Shown in pieces: positions 1 through 8,848 of a stretch of DNA of 64,000 nucleotides. Position numbers and translations under genes: made by a program. Below the pieces are notes generated by a model that saw only the letters and a program-made list of their open reading frames with translations, searched no databases and was not told the origin of the DNA. Positions within the stretch are counted from its first letter, which is position 1; each line of letters begins with the position of its first letter. The stretch is from contig NZ_CP048103.1 of assembly GCF_013282215.1 (NCBI RefSeq), positions 930,001 to 994,000 on the forward strand, written 5' to 3'. Source of the DNA: Kroppenstedtia eburnea. Lineage in GTDB: Bacteria > Bacillota > Bacilli > Thermoactinomycetales > DSM-45169.

Positions 1-174
1 GGTCACGCTATGCACTCACCAGCACAAGTTTCGCCAAGGTCACTCCGTTCCCGGTCTCGCTATGTAGGGAGGGTTGGGTTTCACATGGAGTGATTTTGGA
101 TCGTCAGAACAACGAAAACGACATGTGAAACCCCATCCCGACCGGCCATGAACGCATAAATCACAACGCTTTTG
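1..174. repeat. Palindromic MITE-like element, copy A (cut by left edge)
   Basis: First of at least 14 copies of a non-coding family. Each full copy has a shared core running from GGGTTTCACATGGAGTGA to GACATGTGAAACCC, about 75 bp and itself an inverted repeat. The core is flanked by one of two terminal inverted repeats. Type I ends are AGAAGCGTTGTGA / TCACAACGCTTCT. Type II ends are GGGCGTGTCTGGTAA / TTTATCAGACACGCCC. This copy has a type I right end near 165-174. On its left it carries the accessory unit found inside other copies (GTGCTGGTGAGTGCATAGCG, here as its reverse complement). No coding potential is seen. Confidence 0.85.
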
Positions 175-187
175 GTATATGGATCAT

Positions 188-219
188 AGCCGGGAAGAAA
201 CATTCTTTCCCGGCTTTTT
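188..219 (+). terminator. Rho-independent terminator
   Basis: AGCCGGGAA pairs with TTCCCGGCT across a short loop and is followed by TTTT on the plus strand. It would stop rightward transcription from beyond the left edge, before the leftward ASCH-like gene. Confidence 0.6.
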
Positions 220-262
220 GATGGAATTGCGCAACAGATGTCAGGGGAGCGCTCCGGCCGGA

Positions 263-604
263 TCAGGAGGAGGGAAGGCGGCGGAACTCGTGTACCCACA
301 TCTTGATGTTCGGGGACCAGGGGATTCCGGGATGAATCCCATCCAGATAACGGATGTAAGCTGCCCGGTCCGCCTGCCCTTCGGACCGCGCATCCTCATC
401 AGTCATCTCTCCCAAGGTTTGTCGGTAGACCCGGGTCACTTCAAATTGGACTCCGCCCAATTCCAGCCGCTCGCCGGGTACAGCATACAGACCGTTTCGC
501 CTTTGGGCAGTCTTCTCCCCCGCCAATACGAGATTCACATCCTCTGCCCTCGTCACCAGCCGGTCAATGGAACAAGTTTTTTCGGGATAAGGCGTTGAAT
601 CCAT
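263..604 (-). CDS. ASCH-domain-like protein
   Basis: 113-residue soluble protein. The pattern GEKTAQRR, then PGERL, then TDEDARSEG and a closing WVHEF resembles ASCH domains, small PUA-like folds thought to bind RNA or modified nucleotides. The exact ligand is unknown. The start at 604 is chosen because AGGAGG lies about 10 nt upstream; an in-frame ATG three codons earlier sits almost on the Shine-Dalgarno sequence. It stands alone on the minus strand, next to a repeat element and a terminator facing the other way. The domain assignment is by eye. Confidence 0.6.
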   Translation of the reverse strand: MDSTPYPEKTCSIDRLVTRAEDVNLVLAGEKTAQRRNGLYAVPGERLELGGVQFEVTRVYRQTLGEMTDEDARSEGQADRAAYIRYLDGIHPGIPWSPNIKMWVHEFRRLPSS

Positions 605-1075
605 ACCTGGCATTCCTCCTGTTAGTGTTCTCAGGTCCAGTATAACCGATTGAAATGATCTGGACGGTTTTCTCGAACCGACTTATTTTACGATGCCTTG
701 AACTATCGGGAAATTGGAGTGCCGATCATAGATGACTGGGGGGATCGAATCCCTTCCCTTTACATGACCACGCCGCTTCCGGACAGATCGCAGAGATCCC
801 TGATGACTTGAGTGGCTAAGAGGTATGCAATCTCAAGTCATTTTCTGTTTTCCGGATACATGATGTCGAAATCGACAGAGCTTCTATATAAATCAGGGCT
901 GTCCTCGACATCCCTCATAAAGGATGGAGCGCGTCGTCTCTCATACTTTCGGCTTAGGACCGGTCAGTTTTCGGAAAAGACCTTTTATGTATGTCGCTTC
1001 CGTTCCAAGTACCGAAGATATCCAACGGATCCTATGCTTAAAATAGAAACAAACACATGCAGGGAGGGGTGTTTC
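605..1075. other. Intergenic region with one hairpin; no gene recognised
   Basis: No convincing coding sequence. A perfect 9-bp stem (TGACTTGAG at 804-812 with CTCAAGTCA at 832-840) is followed by TTTTCTGTTTT, so a weak plus-strand terminator is possible. The stretch 845-1060 is the likely promoter and leader region of the Rieske gene. It is open in that gene's frame but lacks a ribosome binding site further upstream. Confidence 0.4.
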
Positions 1076-2830
1076 GTGTCAAAGGAGAAGATCTTCGTCG
1101 GTTCCTTGGAAGAGCTGCAAAAAACAGGTGTAAAGTTGGTCAAGGGTGAAAATCATGGAATCGCGGTCTTTTATCATGAAGATGAAGTATTCGCTGTGGA
1201 TAACCGCTGTCCCCATATGGGATTTCCCCTTCACCAGGGCAGCCTGTGCGACGGGATTCTCACCTGCCACTGGCATCATGCCCGGTTTGATGTGAAGAGC
1301 GGGGGAACCCTGGATCCTTGGGCGGATGATGTATCCACTTACCGGACGGAAATCAGGGACGGGGAGATCTGGGTGGAACCGGTTCCCCGACAAATCCGGG
1401 GTGTGGAGACACACCGGATGCGTTTGAAGGAAGGGTTGGAGCAGAATATCGGTCTGGTGATCGCCAAGGCGGTGGTCGCATTGATGGAGGCAGGGGAGGC
1501 GCCGGAGGCGATCGCCCGGATCGGAGTGGAGTTCGGCACCCGCCATCGGGCGGGAGGCTGGCGGTCGGGGCTGACCATTCTGACGGCGATGCTCAATATC
1601 CTGCCCCGGTTGGATCATCGCGGACAGATCCTGGCTCTGTACCAGGGGTTGGTCCATGTGGCCCGGGAGAGTGCCGGGATGGGGACACGCTTTTTGTTGG
1701 AGCCGCTTCCGGGGAAGGAGACGGACTTTGCCCGGTTGGCCCGCTGGTACCGGCAATCGGTGGAGGTGCGGGATATCCGGGGGGCGGAGCGGGTGTTGCT
1801 GACCGCCATTGAAGCGGGGGCAGACGAACAGCGATTGGCCGACATGATGATGGCGGCGGTGACTGACCATTTTTACATGGATACCGGTCACGCCCTCGAC
1901 TTCCACAACAAAGCCTTTGAGATTCTGGAGCGGATCGGTCCGGAACACCGGCCCCAGGTGCTCACCTCTTTGCTGCCCCAATTGTCCGGTGCGCAACGGA
2001 GTGAGGAATTGCACAACTGGCAGTCTCCGGTGGACTTGGTAACCCCTCTGCTGGAAGCCTTTGATCGGCTGAAGGGGATCAGCTTTGGCGAGGAAGAGAA
2101 TGGGATGGATGAAGGGGCGCTCCTGGAGCTGATGTTGGGGGAGGATCCCGCGCGGACGGTTCAGGAGATGACGGATGCACTGGAAAAGGGAATGTCGCCG
2201 GTCCGGCTGGCCCGCTTGGTCGCCTTGGCCGCCGCCAAGCGTATCGAAGGGTTTCATGTACAAAACGATTTCAGTGACTGGATCACTGTTCTCCATACCT
2301 TCACCCATGCCCATGCCGTTCATCAGAGTCTCGATCGCTCTTTCTCGGTGGAGCTGCTGCGGGGAGTGTATCACGGGGCGATGAGCGTCTATCTCGATCG
2401 ATTCCTCAATATTCCCCGGGCCAAGAGGCCCAAAGGAGATCCGGAAGCAAAGGATCGGCCACAGAACCCCGATGAACTCCTCACTCTGCTGGATAGACAG
2501 CAACAGGTGGCGGCAGCGGCCCAGTGGGTGGCCACTTATCTGGACCGGGGCGGGGAGAAGAAGTCGCTTTTCAATGTACTGGGCCATGCGTTGTTGCGTG
2601 AAGATGCTGAATTTCATTCCTTTCAGATGGTGGAGGCGGCCTTTTCCGAACATGACTGCTGGGCAAAGGAGGATTCTCCCCTGGCACGGGAGGCGCAACG
2701 GACGCTGCTGTTGGCCGCCACCCGCTATCTGGCCGCCCACGCACCAACTTCCCGGGACCTTCCCCATACGGCACGGATCGCCTGGCGATTGCACCGGGGA
2801 GAGAAGCTGTTTGAAGAGGAAAACAGGTGA
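1076..2830 (+). CDS. Rieske [2Fe-2S] protein with long uncharacterised C-terminal region
   Basis: 584-residue protein. Residues about 4-105 form a Rieske domain: C45-x-H47 (CPH) and C64-x2-H67 (CHWH) are the expected two-Cys, two-His cluster ligands, spaced as in soluble Rieske ferredoxins. No membrane anchor is visible. The remaining ~475 residues look helical and contain many His and Asp (for example HFYMDTGHALDFHNKAFE near 270 and HTFTHAHAVHQSLDRSF near 410) but match no family I can name. GTG at 1076 is chosen because AGGGAGGGG lies 6 nt upstream. A redox role with an oxygenase-like partner domain is inference. It overlaps the next gene's upstream region and may be co-transcribed with it. 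Confidence 0.85.
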   Translation: MSKEKIFVGSLEELQKTGVKLVKGENHGIAVFYHEDEVFAVDNRCPHMGFPLHQGSLCDGILTCHWHHARFDVKSGGTLDPWADDVSTYRTEIRDGEIWVEPVPRQIRGVETHRMRLKEGLEQNIGLVIAKAVVALMEAGEAPEAIARIGVEFGTRHRAGGWRSGLTILTAMLNILPRLDHRGQILALYQGLVHVARESAGMGTRFLLEPLPGKETDFARLARWYRQSVEVRDIRGAERVLLTAIEAGADEQRLADMMMAAVTDHFYMDTGHALDFHNKAFEILERIGPEHRPQVLTSLLPQLSGAQRSEELHNWQSPVDLVTPLLEAFDRLKGISFGEEENGMDEGALLELMLGEDPARTVQEMTDALEKGMSPVRLARLVALAAAKRIEGFHVQNDFSDWITVLHTFTHAHAVHQSLDRSFSVELLRGVYHGAMSVYLDRFLNIPRAKRPKGDPEAKDRPQNPDELLTLLDRQQQVAAAAQWVATYLDRGGEKKSLFNVLGHALLREDAEFHSFQMVEAAFSEHDCWAKEDSPLAREAQRTLLLAATRYLAAHAPTSRDLPHTARIAWRLHRGEKLFEEENR

Positions 2831-2850
2831 ACGGAAAGGAGAGATCCCTC

Positions 2851-3225
2851 ATGGCTGACCGCCCGCCTGCCATCCAGGGCCTGCATGCAGTGGTGCTGAT
2901 CGTGAAAGACCTGGAGGCACAGAAGCGTTTCTACCGGGATGTGATGGGGTTGGAAGTGGAAGGGGATTATGGGGATGCGGTCTTTTTCCGTGTCGGGGAG
3001 CAGAAGATCGCTCTGTTCGCACAGGGGCATCACCGGGAGGGAACCCAACGTCTGGAAGGAGCGGCCAAAGGGATCTCCCATCTGGAATTTTCCATCGATC
3101 CCCAAGATGAACCAGCCTGGGATCGGAGGTTGAAACAGGCCGGTTCCCACGCCTACCGTGGCAATTACGAAGATGCTGACGGCAATCTGTTTCACTTTGT
3201 CTTTGCAACGTCCAAGGAGCAGTGA
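2851..3225 (+). CDS. VOC (glyoxalase/bleomycin-resistance) superfamily protein
   Basis: 124-residue single-domain protein. The opening (LHAVVLIVKDLEAQKRFYRDVMGLEV) and ending (DADGNLFHFVFA) are typical of vicinal-oxygen-chelate proteins. In the family a His near the N-terminus and an acidic residue near the end bind metal; here H10 and the DPDG-like segment are candidates. The substrate is unknown. ATG 2851 has AAGGAG 9 nt upstream and follows the Rieske stop by 20 bp, so the two genes are probably one operon ending at the terminator 3234-3262. It may serve the Rieske protein or be an independent dioxygenase or resistance protein. Confidence 0.85.
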   Translation: MADRPPAIQGLHAVVLIVKDLEAQKRFYRDVMGLEVEGDYGDAVFFRVGEQKIALFAQGHHREGTQRLEGAAKGISHLEFSIDPQDEPAWDRRLKQAGSHAYRGNYEDADGNLFHFVFATSKEQ

Positions 3226-3233
3226 AGGAAAGG

Positions 3234-3262
3234 AAGGGTGCCTCTTCGGGGCACCCTTTTTT
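3234..3262 (+). terminator. Rho-independent terminator
   Basis: AAGGGTGCC / GGCACCCTT stem followed by a T tract, ending the Rieske-VOC operon. Confidence 0.9.
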
Positions 3263-3275
3263 GTGATATTCTCAA

Positions 3276-3394
3276 GACCGGGAACGGAGTGACCCAGGCG
3301 AGACTTGTGCTGGTGAGTGCATAGCGTGACCTGGGAGCGAAGCGACCTCGGCACGACTTGTGCTGGTGAGTGCATAGCGAGACCGGAGCCGCCT
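3276..3394. repeat. Two tandem accessory units of the MITE family, copy B
   Basis: Two ~52-bp units in tandem, each ending GTGCTGGTGAGTGCATAGCG, without the palindromic core. The same unit lies inside copies A and F. It is a partial element or an excision footprint downstream of the operon terminator. Confidence 0.75.
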
Positions 3395-3461
3395 CACCGT
3401 CCTGCCCCCTCCATGCTGAAAAACAAGATCAAAGTTGCCTGAAGGGTTATTAAAAATCTAA

Positions 3462-3842
3462 TCATTCCTTCCGGTAACGGTGCCGAAGCACAATGCAAAA
3501 GGAGAGAGAAGTAAGAGCGGTGATGACGGTGTATCCTGTGAGAGTACCGAACCAGTGTGTGGAGAAGGACAGGGTGATCAAAGTGACTATGAAGAGGACC
3601 AGGGTGGCGACCCATCCGTGACGTCGATATTTTTTGAGACGATTTGAGGGCCAACGAAATATTTCCACCAAGAGCAGACTCCATGCTATCAAAAACAATT
3701 GGAGGTATAGGAGGAGTCCGGGGAGGTCGGTTTTCCACGGGCCACCCCAGAGGGAATCGAATACACGACTTCCGAAATGAAGCATCAGATAAAAGACAGG
3801 GAAAAACCACCAGTTTCCATTGATAGGGCCGTGGGAGGTCAA
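3462..3842 (-). CDS. Small integral membrane protein, unknown function
   Basis: 126 residues with about four hydrophobic segments (residues ~10-25, 45-60, 75-95 and 98-118) and a basic C-terminus, so an inner-membrane protein. No family recognised. The TTG start at 3842 is well supported: AAGGAGG lies 7 nt upstream. It is divergent from the adjacent alcohol dehydrogenase, and about 115 bp separate the starts. Confidence 0.7.
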   Translation of the reverse strand: MTSHGPINGNWWFFPVFYLMLHFGSRVFDSLWGGPWKTDLPGLLLYLQLFLIAWSLLLVEIFRWPSNRLKKYRRHGWVATLVLFIVTLITLSFSTHWFGTLTGYTVITALTSLSFCIVLRHRYRKE

Positions 3843-3958
3843 CAGGTGTCCTCCTTACATCGGGAAATCCGTTGATGTCCGGAACTTCCTTTTCATGATA
3901 AACCATATAACCTATGGAAACCATAACCTCCGTGGAATGGAAACGGAGGTGTTTTTTG

Positions 3959-5095
3959 TTGAAGGCGGTCACTTTTCAGGGAATCAAGGATGTCAAAGTG
4001 AAAAAAGTGAAGGAACCGCAGATTGAGAAGCCGGATGATATCATCCTCCGGATCACCAGTACGGCGATCTGCGGTTCCGATCTCCATCTGATCCACGGGA
4101 TGGTGCCCAACTTGCCCGAGGATTACATTATCGGACATGAACCGATGGGAATCGTGGAGGAGACGGGGCCGGAGGTGACCCGGGTCAAGCGGGGAGACCG
4201 GGTGGTGGTGCCTTTCACCGTCTCCTGCGGAGAGTGCTATTATTGTCGGAATCAGCTGGAAAGCCAGTGTGATCGATCCAATCCCCACGGAGAGACGGGT
4301 GGGTATTTCGGGTATTCCGAAACCTTCGGGGGCTATGCCGGGGGGCAGGCGGAATACCTCCGTGTCCCCTTCGGCAATTTTGTTCCTTTTGTGGTGCCGG
4401 AGGAGAGTGAACTGGAGGATGAGAAACTCCTCTTTCTGTCGGATATTGTTCCAACCGCCTGGTGGGGAGTGGATGAGGCGGGAGTGAAAGAAGGGGACAA
4501 GGTGATCGTCCTCGGGTGTGGCCCGGTCGGTCTTCTCACCCAACGTTTTGCCTGGTTGAAGGGAGCGGAGCGGGTGATCGCAGTAGACTATATCGGGTAC
4601 CGGCTGGAGCATGCCCGCAAGATCAACAGGACGGAGACGGTGGATTTCACCCGGATGGAGAATGTCGGTTCATATTTAAAGGAAATGACCCAGGGTGGAG
4701 CCGATGTGGTGATCGACTGTGTCGGAATGGACGGAAAAATGACCGGTTTGGAGCTGGTTCAAACGGCGTTAAAACTGCAGGGCGGCTCCATGGGGGCGAT
4801 TCAGATCGCCAGCCAGGCGGTGCGAAAGGGAGGGGTGGTGCAACTGGTGGGGGTGTACGGTGCCAGGTATAACGCTTTTCCCTTGGGGGACTTCTTTTCC
4901 CGGAACGTTACCCTCCGGATGGGGCAAGCTCCGGTGCTCCATTACATGCCGCAACTTTATCGGATGATTGAAGAGGGGGATTTCGACCCTTCCACGATCA
5001 TCACCCATACCCTGCCTCTGGAGAAAGCAGAACACGCTTATGAGATTTTTGACAAAAAAGAGGACGGTTGTGTCAAAGTGGTGCTGAAGCCCTGA
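3959..5095 (+). CDS. Zinc-dependent alcohol dehydrogenase (formaldehyde/threonine dehydrogenase-like)
   Basis: 378-residue MDR-family dehydrogenase. The catalytic zinc site is indicated by CGSDLH and GHEPMGIVEE, the structural zinc by four Cys in the CGECYYCRNQLESQC region, and NAD(P) binding by LGCGPVGLL near 185. The family oxidises alcohols or hydroxymethyl adducts in the cytoplasm; this subgroup is often labelled glutathione-independent formaldehyde dehydrogenase-like. The TTG at 3959 has GGAGG 8 nt upstream; an in-frame ATG 15 codons earlier lacks one. Monocistronic. The substrate cannot be told from sequence. Confidence 0.88.
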   Translation: MKAVTFQGIKDVKVKKVKEPQIEKPDDIILRITSTAICGSDLHLIHGMVPNLPEDYIIGHEPMGIVEETGPEVTRVKRGDRVVVPFTVSCGECYYCRNQLESQCDRSNPHGETGGYFGYSETFGGYAGGQAEYLRVPFGNFVPFVVPEESELEDEKLLFLSDIVPTAWWGVDEAGVKEGDKVIVLGCGPVGLLTQRFAWLKGAERVIAVDYIGYRLEHARKINRTETVDFTRMENVGSYLKEMTQGGADVVIDCVGMDGKMTGLELVQTALKLQGGSMGAIQIASQAVRKGGVVQLVGVYGARYNAFPLGDFFSRNVTLRMGQAPVLHYMPQLYRMIEEGDFDPSTIITHTLPLEKAEHAYEIFDKKEDGCVKVVLKP

Positions 5096-5143
5096 CGGGG
5101 AAGGACAGGGATTGAGAAAACAAAAGGGATCACGGATAATCGA

Positions 5144-5210
5144 TGTGTCATGCCTGTGAGTATGGCCCATCCGGAAGGATGGCTCATAGCTGACTCCCGA
5201 GAATGACACA
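5144..5210 (+). promoter_or_regulatory. Structured leader upstream of sfsA
   Basis: Nested pairing is visible: outer TGTGTCAT / ATGACACA, inner GAGT / ACTC, and an apical CCATCC-GGAA-GGATGG stem. The structure ends just before the sfsA ribosome binding site. There is no T tract, so it is not a simple terminator. It matches no riboswitch consensus I recognise. Confidence 0.45.
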
Positions 5211-5222
5211 GAGGTGAGCCGA

Positions 5223-5909
5223 TTGTCCGTTGCTATACAGGGTGATCCCGTCCCGGCGGTCTTTGTGGAACGCCCCAACCGTTTCCAGGCCGTGGTTGAG
5301 ATCGGGGGAAACCGGGAGGTGGTCCATGTTCCCAATACGGGGCGGATGGACGAAATGTTGTTTCCCGGCACCCCGGTGATGCTGGAGAAGTCGGATAACC
5401 CCCGGCGCAAACACCCCTACAGTCTGAAGTTTGTCAACAAGGAGGGCCACTGGATCTGCATTCATTCGGCTCTGGCCAACCGGGTGTTTGAGGAGGCCGT
5501 TCATGGGGGGGAGATGGATTGGGTCCAAGGACCCCTAAAACGGGAAGTCTCCTTCGGAAGCAGCCGAATGGACTTTTCGATCGGAGAGGATCCGCCCACG
5601 CTGGTGGAAGTGAAATGCGTCACCTATGAAGAAGATGGGATCGCCATGTTTCCCGACGCCCCGACGGTGCGGGGGCAGAAGCATGTGGAGGAATTGATCG
5701 CGGCTTTGGAAAAAGGGTACCGGGCCGCCGTCGTCTTCATCGCCTTTATGGATTTTGTGCACCGGTTCACCCCTCATCGCCGCATCGATCCCACCCTGGC
5801 GGATCAGCTCCGCAAAGCCCGGGACCAGGGAGTATGGATCAAAGCCTACGCCTGTTCCATCAGCTTTCGGGAGATCGCGGTGGAGAGGGAACTCCCGGTG
5901 GAACTTTAA
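5223..5909 (+). CDS. sfsA: SfsA family DNA/RNA nuclease
   Basis: 228 residues matching SfsA along the whole length: VPNTGRMDEMLFPG, RRKHPYSLKFV, a central SRMDFS, EVKCVT and FPDAPTVRGQKHVEEL. In the family an N-terminal OB-fold is followed by a PD-(D/E)xK nuclease fold; the Asp of SRMDF and the Glu and Lys of EVK are the likely active-site residues. First named as a sugar-fermentation stimulator in E. coli. TTG 5223 is preferred since GAGGTG lies 6 nt upstream; GTG 5214 in the same frame is the alternative. It follows a structured leader. Confidence 0.9.
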   Translation: MSVAIQGDPVPAVFVERPNRFQAVVEIGGNREVVHVPNTGRMDEMLFPGTPVMLEKSDNPRRKHPYSLKFVNKEGHWICIHSALANRVFEEAVHGGEMDWVQGPLKREVSFGSSRMDFSIGEDPPTLVEVKCVTYEEDGIAMFPDAPTVRGQKHVEELIAALEKGYRAAVVFIAFMDFVHRFTPHRRIDPTLADQLRKARDQGVWIKAYACSISFREIAVERELPVEL

Positions 5910-6318
5910 GAGAGAGCCTTTCTGTGTGTCTGTGATCTGATTTCCTCTGAATGAATGAAACATTGGTGGGAGTGAAGAACAAACACGCAACAAATAGCAA
6001 CTGCGAGGACTGTTCAGTGAAAAGAGTATACCGGCAACATGCACACAGAGTGTGGAGAAACCTCTTTCTGTTTTCTCCACACTCTTTTTTCTGTGCAAAA
6101 AGTGACGCCAACCCACACTTATAATCCCCTCAACCAAAAGTGGAGTGCAGCAGGCGAATGGATGATCCAAATTTTGGTCATCCAGATCGTCTCCCTTACA
6201 CCCATCGGGCCCGATTTGTGACCAGGTTCGCTTCGTTTTGCGGTCTCGCTGCGACAGCATATGAATCTTTCACACTTCCTGTTTTCCGGATCATCACCAG
6301 CCTTGACAGAATGATACA
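5910..6318. other. Intergenic region with a strong terminator; possible small transcript
   Basis: No gene recognised. It holds a strong terminator at 6044-6095 and about 130 bp before it that could be the sfsA 3' UTR or a small RNA. The part after 6110 leads into the iclR promoter. Confidence 0.4.
6044..6095 (+). terminator. Rho-independent terminator
   Basis: GAGTGTGGAGAAA pairs with TTTCTCCACACTC, followed by TTTTTT. A long stem, some 135 bp after sfsA. Confidence 0.9.
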
Positions 6319-6348
6319 TTGACTTGATATTATGCGTTTCATTATAAT
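6319..6348 (+). promoter_or_regulatory. Sigma-A type promoter for iclR-type regulator
   Basis: TTGACT at 6319-6324 and TATAAT at 6343-6348, with an 18-bp spacer, about 50 bp before the start codon. Confidence 0.7.
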
Positions 6349-6397
6349 TATCACAAAAGGAAACATTGGTTCTAATATAGGTACAAGGGTGTGTGAA

Positions 6398-7162
6398 ATG
6401 AGTTTAAAAACATTGGACAATTCTCTGGAACTCCTTAAATACTTTACGGAGAAAAACACCGCTTGGGGTGTACGGGAGCTGGCCAAAGAGATGAACATGA
6501 GCCACTCCATCGTCTATCGCATCCTGTCCACTTTTGAAAAACACGGATTTTTAATCCAAAACCCCGATACAAAAAAGTACGAGTTGGGGCTTAAGTTTTG
6601 GGAATACGGACAATTGGTTCAAGAGAAGTTTCGCCTGCTGGATCTCATCCATCCCATCATGGAAAGAATCTCCGAGGAAACCGGTGAATCGATCTTTCTG
6701 ACCCGGCTGGATGGAATGGAGGGGGTGTGTGCGGACATCGCAGAAAGCTCGCAAATGATCAAATATGCAGTGTCTGTGGGGACCCGGACCCCTCTGTATG
6801 CAGGTGCATCCAACAAGACGATCATGGCATATCTCCCCAAGGAAAAGCAGGAAGCCATCATTCAAGAAGGGTTAAACCCGATGACGGACAAGACGATCGT
6901 GGATGCCGACAAGCTGGTTTCGGAATTGGCGGAGATCAGGGAAAAGGGTTGGTGTTTTTCCGTAGGGGAATACTCTGAGTCTGTGTTCGCTTTGACCGTG
7001 CCGCTTTTCAACTGGAAAAAGGAAATTATCGCTTCACTGGCTATGGCCGGTCCTGAATACCGCGTCAACGACATGGATGTTCCCGAGATGTTGAAAATCT
7101 TGCAACGGGAATGTTCAGAGATTCAAAATTACTTCGACCGATATCGGATTACCCATATCTAG
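6398..7162 (+). CDS. IclR family transcriptional regulator
   Basis: 254 residues. The N-terminal winged helix (LKTLDNSLELLKYF, GVRELAKEMNMSHSIVYRILSTFEKHGFL) and C-terminal effector domain (GRxTPLYAGASNKTIMAYLP and a GWCFSVGEYSESVFALTVPLF stretch) are typical IclR. These proteins usually control a neighbouring catabolic operon in response to a small ligand. ATG 6398 is chosen because the helix-turn-helix starts directly after it and the -10 box lies 50 bp upstream. The gene is followed on the same strand by the OPT/DUF917/DUF1177/AroM/M29 genes, which it probably regulates. Confidence 0.92.
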   Translation: MSLKTLDNSLELLKYFTEKNTAWGVRELAKEMNMSHSIVYRILSTFEKHGFLIQNPDTKKYELGLKFWEYGQLVQEKFRLLDLIHPIMERISEETGESIFLTRLDGMEGVCADIAESSQMIKYAVSVGTRTPLYAGASNKTIMAYLPKEKQEAIIQEGLNPMTDKTIVDADKLVSELAEIREKGWCFSVGEYSESVFALTVPLFNWKKEIIASLAMAGPEYRVNDMDVPEMLKILQRECSEIQNYFDRYRITHI

Positions 7163-7273
7163 AAAAGGAAATATTAGGGGGGTGATCACTCGGGAAATCA
7201 TGAAAGCGTACAATAGCAACCCACTGTATTTAAAATATCCAAATAATTAGTCGGAAGAGGAGGGAATTCGAGC

Positions 7274-8836
7274 ATGAAACATCCAAAAGCTTTGGAACCA
7301 TTTACTCTGTTCCTAACTGTGGTGACAGCCGTGTTGGGAGCAATTATCGGGATGCAGATCCTGCTGACCTTGGGAATTACGCCCAGCACATCGATTATCG
7401 GCGCTCTCATCGCCGTGGTATTGGCTCGGATTCCAATCCAGGTATTTAAGAAATACCGATCGGTTCATCGGCAAAACCTCATTCAGACCTCGATTTCTTC
7501 AGCCACCTTCGGTGCGGCGAACAGCTTGTTAATTCCCATCGGTGTCCCGTTTCTCATGGGAAAAACGGAGTTGATCCTTCCCATGTTGATCGGCGCCACC
7601 CTCGCCATGTTCGTTGATGCCGCTCTTTTATATAAACTGTTTGACTCGAAAATCTTTCCCGCATCGGGAACATGGCCTTTGGGAGTTGCCACGGCGGAGT
7701 CCATCGTCGCCGGGGATCAGGGCGGGAGACGAGCGGGTTTGTTGGGAGTGGGTGTGACCGGCGGATTGGTCGGTTCTTTTCTTGGCATCCCCATGTCCGC
7801 TTTTGGTGTCGCTTTTATAGGAAACATATGGGCCCTGATGATGTTTGGAGTGGGGATGCTTGTCAGCGGTTATTCAATCCCTTTGTTCGGAGTGGATTTA
7901 AACAAGCTGTATATCCCCCACGGGTTTATGATTGGAGCGGGATTGGTCGCCTTCATCCAAGTTTTCCTGGTCATTGTCAAGAAAAAGGAGAACCCAGGTG
8001 AAAAAGAAGGTGCCACGACGACGAAATCAGATAGGGATACGTCCCGTGCATTGAAGTTCGGTTATCTGGCATATTTGGGTATCGTCCTGGTCATCGCAGT
8101 AACCGGTGGATTGATCACCCATATGTCTTTGGGAATGTTTCTGGTTTACTTGCTGTTCGCGGCCATCGCAGCTTTTGCCCACGAGTTGATCGTGGGGATC
8201 GCAGCGATGCACTCGGGGTGGTTTCCCGCTTTTGCTGTCGCTCTCATCACCTTGGTCGTCGGCATATTGATCGGATTCCCCCCGGTTGCCTTGGGGCTTT
8301 TGGTTGGATTCAGTGCTTCCACCGGAGCCGCTTTCGCCGATATGGGGTATGACCTGAAAACGGGATATTTGCTGCGCGGTAATGGAAAAGATCCCGAGTT
8401 TGAGTTGGCAGGCAGAAGGCAGCAATTGATCACGGGCATGATCGCATTCGGCATTGCCATGCTCGCTGTTCTCTTTACCTATCAAGGGTTCTTCGCCCAA
8501 AACATGGTGCCGCCTGTGGACAAGGTTTATGTGGCGACCATCGAAGCCGGGGTGTCGGGGAATACTGCTTGGACATTGCTGATGTGGGCGATTCCGGGAG
8601 CATTGCTTCAATGGATCGGAGGTCCGGGAAGACAGCTGGGAGTGTTATTCTCCACCGGACTGTTATTGGTGAATCCGGCAGCCGGTTGGGCGGTGTTGGC
8701 CGGGATTTTGATCCGGTTTACAGTCCTTAAATGGAAAGGAAAAGGGGCGGAGGCTCCGATGAGCATTATGGCCGCCGGATTTATTGCCGGGGATGCCTTG
8801 TACAGCTTTTTCAACTCCTTATTTAAAATGAAGTGA
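7274..8836 (+). CDS. OPT-family oligopeptide/metal-chelate transporter
   Basis: 520 residues with about a dozen hydrophobic segments and the OPT hallmarks: repeated Gly-rich helices, GTWPLGVATAESIVAGDQ (an OPT NPG/GxAxAE-like segment) and DMGYDLKTGYLLRG near 360, which matches the DLKTGY segment of the second OPT gene in this window at 23399. OPT proteins are proton-coupled importers of peptides, peptide-like siderophores or metal chelates. The RBS is weak-to-moderate (GGAGGG about 10 nt upstream). First gene after the IclR regulator, 111 bp downstream; the gap may hold the operator. Confidence 0.88.
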   Translation: MKHPKALEPFTLFLTVVTAVLGAIIGMQILLTLGITPSTSIIGALIAVVLARIPIQVFKKYRSVHRQNLIQTSISSATFGAANSLLIPIGVPFLMGKTELILPMLIGATLAMFVDAALLYKLFDSKIFPASGTWPLGVATAESIVAGDQGGRRAGLLGVGVTGGLVGSFLGIPMSAFGVAFIGNIWALMMFGVGMLVSGYSIPLFGVDLNKLYIPHGFMIGAGLVAFIQVFLVIVKKKENPGEKEGATTTKSDRDTSRALKFGYLAYLGIVLVIAVTGGLITHMSLGMFLVYLLFAAIAAFAHELIVGIAAMHSGWFPAFAVALITLVVGILIGFPPVALGLLVGFSASTGAAFADMGYDLKTGYLLRGNGKDPEFELAGRRQQLITGMIAFGIAMLAVLFTYQGFFAQNMVPPVDKVYVATIEAGVSGNTAWTLLMWAIPGALLQWIGGPGRQLGVLFSTGLLLVNPAAGWAVLAGILIRFTVLKWKGKGAEAPMSIMAAGFIAGDALYSFFNSLFKMK

Positions 8837-8848
8837 GGAAAGATGACC

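Noticed and set aside
1079-2794. 571-codon open frame on the minus strand
   Set aside because: It lies fully antisense to the Rieske gene, has no family resemblance and is explained by the GC-rich third positions of the real gene.
3276-3394. CRISPR array
   Set aside because: The units are adjacent imperfect repeats without spacers and recur inside mobile elements; no cas genes are present.
7163-7273. Separate small gene between iclR and the OPT gene
   Set aside because: No frame with an RBS and coding character; more likely an operator and leader region.
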